From Rubrivivax sp. (lineage in GTDB: Bacteria > Pseudomonadota > Gammaproteobacteria > Burkholderiales > Burkholderiaceae_C): 64,000 bases of DNA. The first letter of the stretch is position 1. The number at the start of each line of letters is the position of its first letter. The DNA lies in NCBI GenBank assembly GCA_016707445.1, contig JADJHR010000010.1, positions 62,001 to 126,000 of the forward strand. The letters run 5' to 3'. Both the position numbers and the translations under genes were made by a program. Positions 1 to 8,156 of this stretch are shown in pieces. The notes under the pieces were generated by a model. That model was not told the origin of the DNA. It saw only the letters and a program-made list of their open reading frames with translations, and ran no database searches.

Positions 1-2822
1 AGGCGCTCGCACGCATCGCGCGCCAGGCGCGGCACGCGCTCGACACCGCCGCGCCGCCCGGCGACGCGGCGCCTCTGCCCGACGGCTTGGTGACGCTCGT
101 GATCGACGCACAGGGTGTCCTGCAGCCCCGTAGCGTCACCCCGGCCGGGGGCAGGCTCGACACGCTGGCGGCATGGCTGGATGCACTGGCCGGGCTGGCG
201 CCCGAGCGACTGAGCGATCTGCCGCCGTCAATCGGGCACCTGAACACCGTGCGCCTGATGGCCCTGCATCTGCTGGCGCAGGGTGCCGTACTGCCGCAGC
301 TTTTTGCACCGGATGCCAGGACACTGGGGCTGCGCTGGGGCGCGGCCGAGCTCGACACCACGGTGCGCGCCATGGTGCAGCGGCTGGCGGACACCCTGCC
401 GCCTGATCTGGTGCTGCAACAAAGGGGCCGCAAGCTCGAGCCGTTGTCCGCGCCCACCCAGGCACGGGTACTGCTGTCGGGCTTCATCGACACCCTGCTG
501 CGGCGCTGGGCCGCAACTTCGACCATCGCCGACAAGGCCACGCGCAGCCGCGAAGACACCAAGGTGATGGCGCTTTTCTTCGGTCTCGGCCAGGCGCGCC
601 TGGACGGCCCCGGCGAAGGGGCCATCGGCGGCAGCATCCAGACCTGGCTGTCGCGCCTGCACCTGGGCGCGCAGGCATACCGCCCGGTGCTGCGCATCGA
701 CGAAGCCGATGGTGAAGAGGGCTTCTCGCTGTCGCTGGCCGTGGTCGACGAACGCAGTCGGCTCGACCCGCCGACGCCCTTGGCCACGGTGTTGTCCAAG
801 GCCAGCTGGGCGCCGCACCGCCTGGACGTGCTGAAGTCCGTGGCCCTGCTGGCTGAGTTCCATCCGCCGCTGAACGACTACGTGCGTCAAGGTGCCCGGC
901 GCCCGCTGGCCCTGTGTGCCGAAGCACTGCCGGCGCTGCTGTTCGAGACCCTGCCGGCCTTGCGCCTGATGGGCGTGCGCACGATGCTGCCGCGGGCACT
1001 GCAGCGACTGTGGCGCCCCCGCCTGTCGATGCAGATCAAGGCCGCCGGCAGCAGCGTGCCCAGCGTGCTGAACACCGACACGCTGCTGTCCTTCGACTGG
1101 AAGGTGTCCATCGGCGACCAATGGCTGAGCGCCACCGAGTTCGAACGTCTGCTCGGCAAGGCCGACGGCATCGTCGCTTTTCGCGGTCAGTACGTGATGC
1201 TGGACGCGGCGCAGATGGCGTCCTTGCGCGCCCACCTGGCCCGGCCGCCCACGTTGAGCGGCGCTGATCTGCTGCGCACCGCCTTGGCCGGCGAGCACGA
1301 TGGCGCACCCGTCGCACTGAACAAGGCAGCGGCCCGACTCGTCGCCCGCCTGCAGCAGGAAGACGAAGTGCCGCTGCCCAAGGGCTTGCAGGCCACGCTG
1401 CGCCCCTACCAGAAGCGCGGTTACGCCTGGCTGTGGCGCAACACGCGGCTGGGCCTGGGCAGCGTGATTGCCGATGACATGGGCCTGGGCAAGACGCTGC
1501 AGGTGCTGGCCCTGCTGCTGCGCCTGAAGGAAGATGGCGCGCTGGACGACGCCCGCGCGCTGGTGATCGTGCCGACCAGCCTGCTGGGCAATTGGCAGAA
1601 GGAGGCCGCCCGCTTCACGCCGGGACTGAGCGTCGAGGTGTTCCACGGCAGCAAGCGCGAACTGGGCCCGACGCGGCCCGACCTGCTGCTCACCACCTAT
1701 GGCGTGGCACGCAGCGAAGCCGCCCGGCTCAAGGCCATGGCCTGGCGCGTGCTGGTCGTCGACGAGGCGCAGAACATCAAGAATCCGACGGCTGCGCAGA
1801 CGCGCGCCCTGAAGTCGATTTCGGCCAGCACCAAGCTGGCCATGAGCGGCACGCCGGTGGAGAACCGGCTCAGCGAGTACTGGTCGATCATGGACTTTGC
1901 GCAGCCTGGCCACCTGGGCGGCCTGAGCCACTTCACGCGCGAATTCGCCACCCCCATCCAGACCCACCGCGACGCAGCTGCTGCAGCGCGGCTGCGCCGC
2001 GTGATGGCGCCCTTCATGCTGCGCCGGCTGAAGAGCGACAAGTCCATCATCGACGATCTGCCCGACAAGCTGGAGCAGGACCAGCACTGCACGCTGTCGC
2101 GCGAGCAGGCCGCGCTGTACGAAACCGTGCTGCGCGAAGCGCTCAAGAGCATCAACGGCGAGTCGCGCAGCTTCCAGCGCCAGGGGCTGGTGCTGCAGAT
2201 GATCCTGGCGCTCAAGCAGATCTGCAACCATCCGGCGCAGTACCTCAAGCAAGGGGCTGCCGACGCGGCCGCATCGGGCAAGGCGCAGCGGCTGCTGGAC
2301 CTGCTGGACGAGATCGCCGCCACCCAGGGCAAGGCGCTGATCTTCACCCAGTTTCGCGAGATGGGTGAACTGCTGGTGCAGATGCTGCACGCACGCCAGG
2401 CCCAGGCTGGCGCTTCAGGCGGCGCCGGCCACGAGCCGATGTTCCTGCACGGCGGCGTGCCGCGCGCCCGGCGCGACGACATGGTCGAACGTTTTCAGAC
2501 CGACCCCGGCCAGCGCATCTTCGTGCTGTCGTTGAAGGCCGGCGGCACCGGGCTGAACCTGACGGCGGCCAACCACGTCATCCACTACGACCTGTGGTGG
2601 AACCCGGCGGTCGAGGCGCAGGCCACCGACCGCGCCCATCGCATCGGCCAGCAACGTGCGATGCAGGTGCACCGCTTCATCACTCGGGGCACCTTCGAGG
2701 AACGAATCAACGAGATGATCCGCAGCAAACGCGAGCTGGCCGAATTGACGGTGGGCACGGGTGAAACCTGGATCGGGCAGTTGCCACCGGACGAGTTGAA
2801 GGCGCTGTTCCAGTTGGGCTGA
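1..2822 (+). CDS. SNF2/DEAH-box family helicase (5' end outside window)
   Basis: The reading frame is open to the left edge of the window, so the N-terminus is missing; about 940 residues are visible. The protein is an SNF2-type ATP-dependent DNA translocase. The Walker A motif is in DDMGLGKT (near nt 1470-1500), the Walker B box is DEAQ (near nt 1762), and motif VI is the SNF2 hallmark DRAHRIGQ (near nt 2630). An SGTPVENR motif III lies between them. The region before the helicase core probably corresponds to the SNF2-associated N-terminal domain found in bacterial HepA/RapA-like proteins of about 1100 residues. Family knowledge points to chromatin-free DNA remodelling or repair; the exact substrate is unknown. 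The start at TTG 87 is internal and not credible, because the frame continues upstream without a stop. Confidence 0.93.
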   Translation, partial: ALARIARQARHALDTAAPPGDAAPLPDGLVTLVIDAQGVLQPRSVTPAGGRLDTLAAWLDALAGLAPERLSDLPPSIGHLNTVRLMALHLLAQGAVLPQLFAPDARTLGLRWGAAELDTTVRAMVQRLADTLPPDLVLQQRGRKLEPLSAPTQARVLLSGFIDTLLRRWAATSTIADKATRSREDTKVMALFFGLGQARLDGPGEGAIGGSIQTWLSRLHLGAQAYRPVLRIDEADGEEGFSLSLAVVDERSRLDPPTPLATVLSKASWAPHRLDVLKSVALLAEFHPPLNDYVRQGARRPLALCAEALPALLFETLPALRLMGVRTMLPRALQRLWRPRLSMQIKAAGSSVPSVLNTDTLLSFDWKVSIGDQWLSATEFERLLGKADGIVAFRGQYVMLDAAQMASLRAHLARPPTLSGADLLRTALAGEHDGAPVALNKAAARLVARLQQEDEVPLPKGLQATLRPYQKRGYAWLWRNTRLGLGSVIADDMGLGKTLQVLALLLRLKEDGALDDARALVIVPTSLLGNWQKEAARFTPGLSVEVFHGSKRELGPTRPDLLLTTYGVARSEAARLKAMAWRVLVVDEAQNIKNPTAAQTRALKSISASTKLAMSGTPVENRLSEYWSIMDFAQPGHLGGLSHFTREFATPIQTHRDAAAAARLRRVMAPFMLRRLKSDKSIIDDLPDKLEQDQHCTLSREQAALYETVLREALKSINGESRSFQRQGLVLQMILALKQICNHPAQYLKQGAADAAASGKAQRLLDLLDEIAATQGKALIFTQFREMGELLVQMLHARQAQAGASGGAGHEPMFLHGGVPRARRDDMVERFQTDPGQRIFVLSLKAGGTGLNLTAANHVIHYDLWWNPAVEAQATDRAHRIGQQRAMQVHRFITRGTFEERINEMIRSKRELAELTVGTGETWIGQLPPDELKALFQLG

Positions 2823-2880
2823 TCAGGCGATCGGCTCGGGCCGCGCCCTGAGGTGCTTTGACCGGGTCGACCATTTGCCC

Positions 2881-2907
2881 TTAAGATGCACAACGTTTGC
2901 ATCTTAA
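2881..2907. promoter_or_regulatory. NsrR-like operator upstream of nnrS
   Basis: A perfect 10-bp inverted repeat is visible: TTAAGATGCA, seven bases, then TGCATCTTAA. Read as the 11-1-11 architecture of the nitric-oxide sensor NsrR (AAGATGC half-sites facing each other over 23 bp), both half-sites match exactly. It lies 54 bp before the nnrS start codon, where a repressor would block transcription. NsrR binding is inferred from the published consensus; no nsrR gene is in the window. Confidence 0.75.
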
Positions 2908-2961
2908 AGCCGTGCGTGCGCCCGTCATCGGGCGTGATCGCGTCGGCGCTGCCTCGTTCCC

Positions 2962-4170
2962 ATGAAACCCTCCGTGCTGCCCATCGCGCCATCGGCGCCC
3001 TCCCCGATCGCACAAGCGCCGCGTGGCTGGCCGCTGCTGCGGCTGGGCTTTCGCCCGTTCTACCTGGGGGCGACGGTGTTTGCCGCACTGGCGGTGCCGT
3101 TCTGGCTGGTGCTGTACCTGGGGCAGGCAAGCCTGGAATCGAAGGTGTCGCCCTTGCTGTGGCATGCGCACGAGATGCTGTTCGGCTTTGCGGTGGCGGT
3201 CATCGTCGGTTTTCTGCTGACGGCGGGCAAGGCCTGGACCGGGCTGGCCACGCCGCGCGGGCCGGTACTCGGCCTGCTGGCAGGGCTGTGGCTGGCGGCG
3301 CGGCTGGCGGCGCTGGTGGCCCCCTATGGCTGGTACGCGCTGCTCGACCTGCTGCTGCTGCCGCTCGTGGCGGGCGTGCTGATCGACGTGCTGTGGCGCG
3401 CCGGCAATCGGCGCAACCTGCCACTGGCCGGCCTGCTGCTCGGGCTGGCGCTGGTCAATCTGCTGTTCCACCTGGCGATGCTGGGCACGATCACACTGTC
3501 GCCGCTGCGCCCGCTGTATGGCGCGCTGGCGCTGATCGTGATGATTGAAAGCGTGATGGCGGGCCGTGTGATCCCGGCCTTCACCAACAGCGCAACCCCG
3601 GGGCTGAACCTGGTGCCGTCGCCGCGCCAGTCGCAGATCACACTGGCGCTGACGGCCGCGGGCCTGCTGGCCTGGGTGCTGGCGGCGCCGGCCTGGCTGG
3701 CTGGCGGCGCGCTGGCCGCGGCCGGTGCCGCCCAGCTGCAACGGCAGTGGGCCTGGCGGCCCTGGGTGACACGCGGTCGCCCGATCCTGTGGATCCTGCA
3801 TGCGGCCTATGCCTGGATCGCCGTCGGCCTGATCCTGCTGGCGCTGGCCCAGTGGGGCTGGGTCAGCGCGTCGGCGGGCATCCACGCCTTGGGCGTCGGC
3901 GCCACCGGTGGGCTGATCATCGGCATGGTCACACGCACTGCCCGTGGCCACACCGGCCGGCCGCTGCAGGCGTCAGGGGCCGAGGTTGCGGCCTACGCCC
4001 TGGTGCTGGGGGCCGCGCTGATGCGCGTCGTGATGCCGCTGCTGGCACCGCAATGGCTGGTCGGCTGGTTGATCGCAGCCGCCCTCGCCTGGAGTGTCGC
4101 GTTTGTGATCTACCTGGTCATCTACACGCCCTGGCTGATGTCCACCCGGCTCGACGGCAAGGACGGCTGA
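2962..4170 (+). CDS. nnrS: NnrS family membrane protein
   Basis: This 402-residue protein has about twelve hydrophobic helices. Its N-terminal part has the family signature RLGFRPFYLG (residues 27-36), followed by WHAHEM (67-72), whose histidines are candidate haem/copper ligands. NnrS proteins are inner-membrane haem- and copper-containing proteins that protect against nitric oxide and are co-regulated with denitrification genes. The ATG at 2962 follows an NsrR-like operator, which fits NO-responsive expression. The gene is convergent with a SirB2-like gene whose stop lies 18 bp away. No denitrification reductase is present in the window, so detoxification rather than respiration is the safer reading. 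Confidence 0.93.
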   Translation: MKPSVLPIAPSAPSPIAQAPRGWPLLRLGFRPFYLGATVFAALAVPFWLVLYLGQASLESKVSPLLWHAHEMLFGFAVAVIVGFLLTAGKAWTGLATPRGPVLGLLAGLWLAARLAALVAPYGWYALLDLLLLPLVAGVLIDVLWRAGNRRNLPLAGLLLGLALVNLLFHLAMLGTITLSPLRPLYGALALIVMIESVMAGRVIPAFTNSATPGLNLVPSPRQSQITLALTAAGLLAWVLAAPAWLAGGALAAAGAAQLQRQWAWRPWVTRGRPILWILHAAYAWIAVGLILLALAQWGWVSASAGIHALGVGATGGLIIGMVTRTARGHTGRPLQASGAEVAAYALVLGAALMRVVMPLLAPQWLVGWLIAAALAWSVAFVIYLVIYTPWLMSTRLDGKDG

Positions 4171-4188
4171 CCGAAACGCAGCCAGGGG

Positions 4189-4581
4189 TTACAGCACCAG
4201 GCTGAACACACCCAGCGGGCTCTTGCTGATCGCCACTGAAACGATCCAGCCAAAGACCAGCAGCGCAGCCACCCAGGCCAGCGCGCGCAGCGATGTGGCT
4301 CGCCCCGGCCGCAGGGCCAACATGCCCAGCCCGATGTACAGCAGCAGGCCGATGATCTTGGCCAGCAACCAGGGTGTGGTCAGCGGATTGAGCCCGAGCA
4401 TCCAGGCCATCAGCAGCGCCGACCCCAGCAGCACCGTGTCGACGACATGCGGCACCGTCCTGGCGATGCGGCCGCGTGTCCACGCCGCACCCGCCAGCGA
4501 TCCCCATCCGCGCGCAAAGAAGCCCGCCACCGACAAGGTGACGGCAGACTGGTGCAGGGTCTTGACGATCAGGTAGTCCAT
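4189..4581 (-). CDS. SirB2 family integral membrane protein
   Basis: A 130-residue protein made almost entirely of four hydrophobic helices, starting MDYLIVKTLHQSAVTLS and ending SKSPLGVFSLVL. The length, the early LHQ motif and the TRGRIARTVPHVVDT block match the SirB2 family of small inner-membrane proteins. Their biochemical role is not established; the name comes from a Salmonella locus, and the link to invasion regulation is weak. It converges on nnrS, and a degenerate NsrR-like site precedes it, so a role in the NO or anaerobic response is plausible but inferred. Confidence 0.82.
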   Translation of the reverse strand: MDYLIVKTLHQSAVTLSVAGFFARGWGSLAGAAWTRGRIARTVPHVVDTVLLGSALLMAWMLGLNPLTTPWLLAKIIGLLLYIGLGMLALRPGRATSLRALAWVAALLVFGWIVSVAISKSPLGVFSLVL

Positions 4582-4658
4582 GCGTTCGGGTCTGCACGCT
4601 GAACCCCGGCCTGCAGGTCAAACCTCGAACAGCCGCGCGCCATCAGGTACGGATTTTT

Positions 4659-4681
4659 AAGATGCGCGTAATTTACCTCTT
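4659..4681. promoter_or_regulatory. degenerate NsrR-like site upstream of the SirB2 gene
   Basis: AAGATGC at 4659-4665 faces ACCTCTT at 4675-4681 with the 23-bp spacing of an NsrR site. The left half-site is perfect and the right matches five of seven positions of GCATCTT. The site is 78 bp upstream of the minus-strand SirB2 start. It is much weaker than the nnrS copy and is supported mainly by that neighbour. Confidence 0.45.
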
Positions 4682-4777
4682 TCAGGCGCATGGTCCGATC
4701 CGACGCCTTGATCGATCACCGGTCTCGGCAACGCTGCACCGGGCCTTCCCGCGCGATCGATGGCGCCAGGGTGTGCG

Positions 4778-5641
4778 TCAGGGGCGGCGCGCAGCCGTGA
4801 TCAGCAGTTCGTTCGGACCCGCCCAAGCTGTTGCGGTGTCGAAGGCATGCAGTTGCGCCTCGATGTCGTCCCACGCGGCTCTGGCAGCACCCTCGTTCAG
4901 ACCGTCGAGGATCTGCAGGATCGGGCTCGCCGAACTGCGCACGAAGTCGAGATAGTTCTCGACCGCCGGCAGGTGGAACACCGCATCCACCGCCGTCGTC
5001 GCATCATCGCGAAACCCGGCGTCGTGAAAGAGCGCGTCGATGCTGCCCGGGCGCGCCAGGCTGAACAGGCTGCCGGGCGCGAAGGGGTCCCGTGCTGGCA
5101 ACCCGGCGTGCCGCAACGCGGTGGCCATCAGGATCGCCAGGCAGGGATTGCGCTGCGGACCCGAAAACACGACCGTGCACACACCACCACCGGGCCGCAA
5201 AGCGCGGTGCATTTCGCGCAGGCCTTGCAACGGGTCGGGAAAAAACATCAGCCCGAGCCGGCAAACGGCTGCATCGAAGCTGCCCGGCTCGACTTGCAGA
5301 TCCTCACCGTCCGCCACGCGGCACTGCACCTGCGCGAAACCCGCACCTTGAGCGCGCGCGTGAGCCAAAGCCACGATGGCCGGCGAAAGATCGGTGGCGA
5401 TGACCGCACCCGAAGAACCGACCCGCTCGGCGAGATCGAGCGTCTGGTCCCCTGCACCCGCCGCAATGTCGAGCACGCGCGCACCTTCGACCACACCGGC
5501 CATCGCGATCATGGCGTCGGTGGCCGTACGCAACCATGCCCGGATCTCGGGCGAATGCGCGTCCCAGCCGCGCGCCGCTGCGTCCCAGTGGCTGCGCACG
5601 GATGCCTTGAACGCCCGTCGATCTGAAGTCAATGTGTGCAT
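4778..5641 (-). CDS. class I SAM-dependent methyltransferase
   Basis: A 287-residue methyltransferase. Motif I reads VLDIAAGAGDQT (about residues 63-74), the standard SAM-binding glycine loop. It is followed by an acidic strand end at ATDLSPA and the later strand GSFDAAVCRLGLMFFPDP, typical of UbiE/Methyltransf_11 enzymes that act on small molecules. I chose the ATG at 5641 (MHTLTSDRRAF); extending upstream adds about 40 residues of low-complexity sequence that runs into the divergent LysR promoter. The LysR gene starts 62 bp away on the other strand, so the pair may be regulator and target. The substrate is unknown. Confidence 0.85.
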   Translation of the reverse strand: MHTLTSDRRAFKASVRSHWDAAARGWDAHSPEIRAWLRTATDAMIAMAGVVEGARVLDIAAGAGDQTLDLAERVGSSGAVIATDLSPAIVALAHARAQGAGFAQVQCRVADGEDLQVEPGSFDAAVCRLGLMFFPDPLQGLREMHRALRPGGGVCTVVFSGPQRNPCLAILMATALRHAGLPARDPFAPGSLFSLARPGSIDALFHDAGFRDDATTAVDAVFHLPAVENYLDFVRSSASPILQILDGLNEGAARAAWDDIEAQLHAFDTATAWAGPNELLITAARRP

Positions 5642-5703
5642 GCCTTCAGCGTACGGGTCGGCGGGCCTCGGCGTAAGCCGCAAAGCCGCAGAATGGGGCC
5701 GCA

Positions 5704-6507
5704 ATGGCGCATACCCCTCAAGACTTTGACTGGGACGACCTGAAGCACTTGCTGGCGGTGGCACGCCATGGCAGCACCTTGGCCGCAGGCCGCGCGCTCG
5801 ACCTTGACCAGTCCACCGTGCAACGGCGATTGAAGCAACTTGAGCAACGATTCGGACAAGCTCTGCTGCAGCGGCAGCCGACCGGCTACCGGTTGACCGA
5901 GTTCGGACTGGCCCTGCTGCCGCATGCCGAGCGCGTCGAGGATGCGGTGCAGCGACTCAGCCAGCGACATCCCGCGTTGCAGGTGCACTTCGTCATGAGC
6001 GACAAGTACATCGATCTGGCCAAGGGCGAGGCCGACGTGGCCCTGCGGTCGGGTGACACCGACGATGGCGAGCTTGTCGGGCGCAAGATCGGCGACTCCG
6101 TGTGGGCCGTCTACGCCAGCAAGACCTACATCGGGCGCCACGGACGCCCGCAGCAGGTGGATGATCTGCCCCAGCATGCCCTCGTCGGCTTCGACGACTC
6201 GATGGCCAAGCACCGCATTGCAGCGTGGCTGCGCAAGGTCGCGCCGCAATCGACGCTCGTCGCACGCAGCAACAGCGTGCTGGGTCTTGTCTATTCGGCC
6301 AAGGCGGGGGTCGGCGTGGCGCCCTTGCCGATCGCGCTCGGCGATGCAGAACCAGATCTGGTGCGGGTGATCGAGCCCGTCGCCGAACTCACGCGCATCT
6401 GGCGCTTGCTGACGACCCCCGAGTTGCGCCACACCCCGCGTGTCGCCGCGTTCTTCGATTTCATCGTGAGCGAGGTCGATGCGCTTCGCCCGATCATCAC
6501 GGGCTGA
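5704..6507 (+). CDS. LysR family transcriptional regulator with a shortened effector domain
   Basis: The N-terminal winged helix-turn-helix is complete (WDDLKHLLAVARHGSTLAAG through LLQRQPTGYRLTEFG). The C-terminal effector domain contains the family features DLAKGEADVALRSG and an SVLGLVYSAKAGVGVAPLP segment. The protein has only 267 residues against about 295-305 for the family. The missing part is the linker end and the first effector strand: sequence jumps from ERVEDAVQRL to SQRHPALQVHF near nt 5960, where relatives have about 30 more residues. The frame is intact across this gap. It is divergent from the methyltransferase, a usual LysR arrangement. The truncated effector domain may be non-responsive or constitutive. 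Confidence 0.85.
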   Translation: MAHTPQDFDWDDLKHLLAVARHGSTLAAGRALDLDQSTVQRRLKQLEQRFGQALLQRQPTGYRLTEFGLALLPHAERVEDAVQRLSQRHPALQVHFVMSDKYIDLAKGEADVALRSGDTDDGELVGRKIGDSVWAVYASKTYIGRHGRPQQVDDLPQHALVGFDDSMAKHRIAAWLRKVAPQSTLVARSNSVLGLVYSAKAGVGVAPLPIALGDAEPDLVRVIEPVAELTRIWRLLTTPELRHTPRVAAFFDFIVSEVDALRPIITG

Positions 6508-6739
6508 GCAAGGGTTCCCGAATCGGCACCGGCAGCAGTACATCCCGATGAACCTCAGTCGACCCCAGGGCAGTCGATCGTGAACCACGGCGCGCGGCAG
6601 CTGAACGATCGTCACGGTCAGTTCGTTCAGAACGCCTGCCCGTGATCGAACGCCGGCACGGCCGCGAACACCCGTTTCGCAACACGTCGCGCACGCTCGA
6701 TCTCGATCGGCCGCTGCAGGGTTCCGAGACCGTGACCGA

Positions 6740-7987
6740 TCAGACGATCGCGCGGCTCGACGACTGGTCGTCGCCCCGCCATGCCAGCCACGCCACCCCG
6801 GTGGCGATGCCGAAGAAGCCGGCCGCGAGCCACAGTCCGTTGCGCGCACCGTGTGCGGTGGCGAACCAGCCGCCGGCCAGCGCGGCGGCCACCCCCGCGG
6901 CCTGCCCCAGGCCGCGCAGCACGGCATCGACGCGGGCCAGCGCAGCCGGCGGCGCGAGTGTCTGGCGCAGCGTGCGGTCGTGGACGGCGTAGGCCACCTG
7001 ACCCGCATCGCCGACGAGCTGCTGTGCGACCAACAGCGCGATGGCAATGAGTCCGGCGCCGGCCGCCAACGGTGCGAAGAGGTTGCCGAGCGTCGCCAGC
7101 GCCAGTCCCCAGGCGAGAGCGCGACCGCCACCGATGCGCCGGCCCAGTCGCGGCGCCAGCGCAGCGCCGAGTGCCGAGCCGATGCCGCCAACGGCGAACA
7201 CAAGGCCGAGGATCGCGGTCGGCAGGCCGAGGTCGCGTGTCACGTAGATCATGTAACTCGTGCCGGCAATGCCCATCCCGGCGGCAACCAGGCCTTCGAG
7301 CAGAGCGAGCGTGCGCAGTTGTGCATCGCCGGCGACAAACGCCAAAGCCTCGCGCAGCGAGATACCGGCGTCGGGCGGTGCGGACGGCGAAGATGCCGAA
7401 GTCGCCGCGGGATTGCGAACCTCGTCCACTCGGCGCAGCAGCAGCGCCGAAGCCAGGTAGCTCGCCGCGTCGAGCAGCAGCGCCATGACGCCGCCCGCCC
7501 ACTGGAACAGCGCCCCGGTGATGCCGAACGCGACCGCCTCGCTGATGGCTGTGCCGGCGGCAAGCTGGGCATTGCGGGCGCTCAGGTCTTGGCGCTCGGC
7601 AGCACACGCCATCCACGCCGAGCGCGCGAGTTCGAACGCCATCGTCAGCACGCCGCCAGCCGCGGCGGCGGCCCACAGCAGGCCGAACGAAAGCTGCTGG
7701 CCGGCGGCGGCCAGCGCCAGCCCGACCAGCAGCGCGGCACGGGCCACGTCGGCCGCGACCATCGCCGCACGCTTCGGCCAACGGTCGACGAGCACGCCAA
7801 TGCCGATCGCCGCGGTGGCGCCTGCCAGCACGTCCGCCACGGCGAGCAGGCCCATCTGCCACGGTGTCGCCCCGAGCGCCAGCACGGCCAGCCAGGGGAT
7901 GGCCAGGCGGCTCATCATCGAACCGAAATTCGACACCACCTCGGCGGCGATGACACGCCGAAAGCTCGCGGACGGGGCGGGATTCAT
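6740..7987 (-). CDS. MFS transporter (EntS/MFS_3-like exporter)
   Basis: A 415-residue protein with about twelve transmembrane segments. The N-terminal pattern FRRVIAAEVVSNFGSMMSRL followed by DRWPKRAAMVAADVARA is the loop 2-3 signature of the MFS_3/EntS-like subgroup, which mostly exports siderophores, drugs or other small molecules. The ATG at 7987 (MNPAPSASFRR) is preferred because the 29 residues upstream are not hydrophobic and lack homologous character. It is separated by about 170 bp from the FUSC gene on the same strand. The 230 bp between it and the LysR gene holds nothing I recognise. The substrate is unknown. Confidence 0.85.
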   Translation of the reverse strand: MNPAPSASFRRVIAAEVVSNFGSMMSRLAIPWLAVLALGATPWQMGLLAVADVLAGATAAIGIGVLVDRWPKRAAMVAADVARAALLVGLALAAAGQQLSFGLLWAAAAAGGVLTMAFELARSAWMACAAERQDLSARNAQLAAGTAISEAVAFGITGALFQWAGGVMALLLDAASYLASALLLRRVDEVRNPAATSASSPSAPPDAGISLREALAFVAGDAQLRTLALLEGLVAAGMGIAGTSYMIYVTRDLGLPTAILGLVFAVGGIGSALGAALAPRLGRRIGGGRALAWGLALATLGNLFAPLAAGAGLIAIALLVAQQLVGDAGQVAYAVHDRTLRQTLAPPAALARVDAVLRGLGQAAGVAAALAGGWFATAHGARNGLWLAAGFFGIATGVAWLAWRGDDQSSSRAIV

Positions 7988-8156
7988 GGTTGGAGGCTGA
8001 GGCGGCGCGGCATGTTTCGGGTGGAGCGCCGATGCTGCCACCGAGAACCGCAGCACGCGGCCGGTATTTGCCACCGACGCAAAACCGACAAGCCCTTCGA
8101 CGACCGATCAGCGCCAGGCGCAGCCCGTCACCGCAGCCGGGTGCGATGGCCCGCCA

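Noticed and set aside
228..2390. Very long open frame on the minus strand, opposite the helicase gene
   Set aside because: It mirrors the codon structure of a confirmed SNF2 gene, is rich in Gln/His/Arg/Ala and has no family motif; it is a GC-driven shadow.
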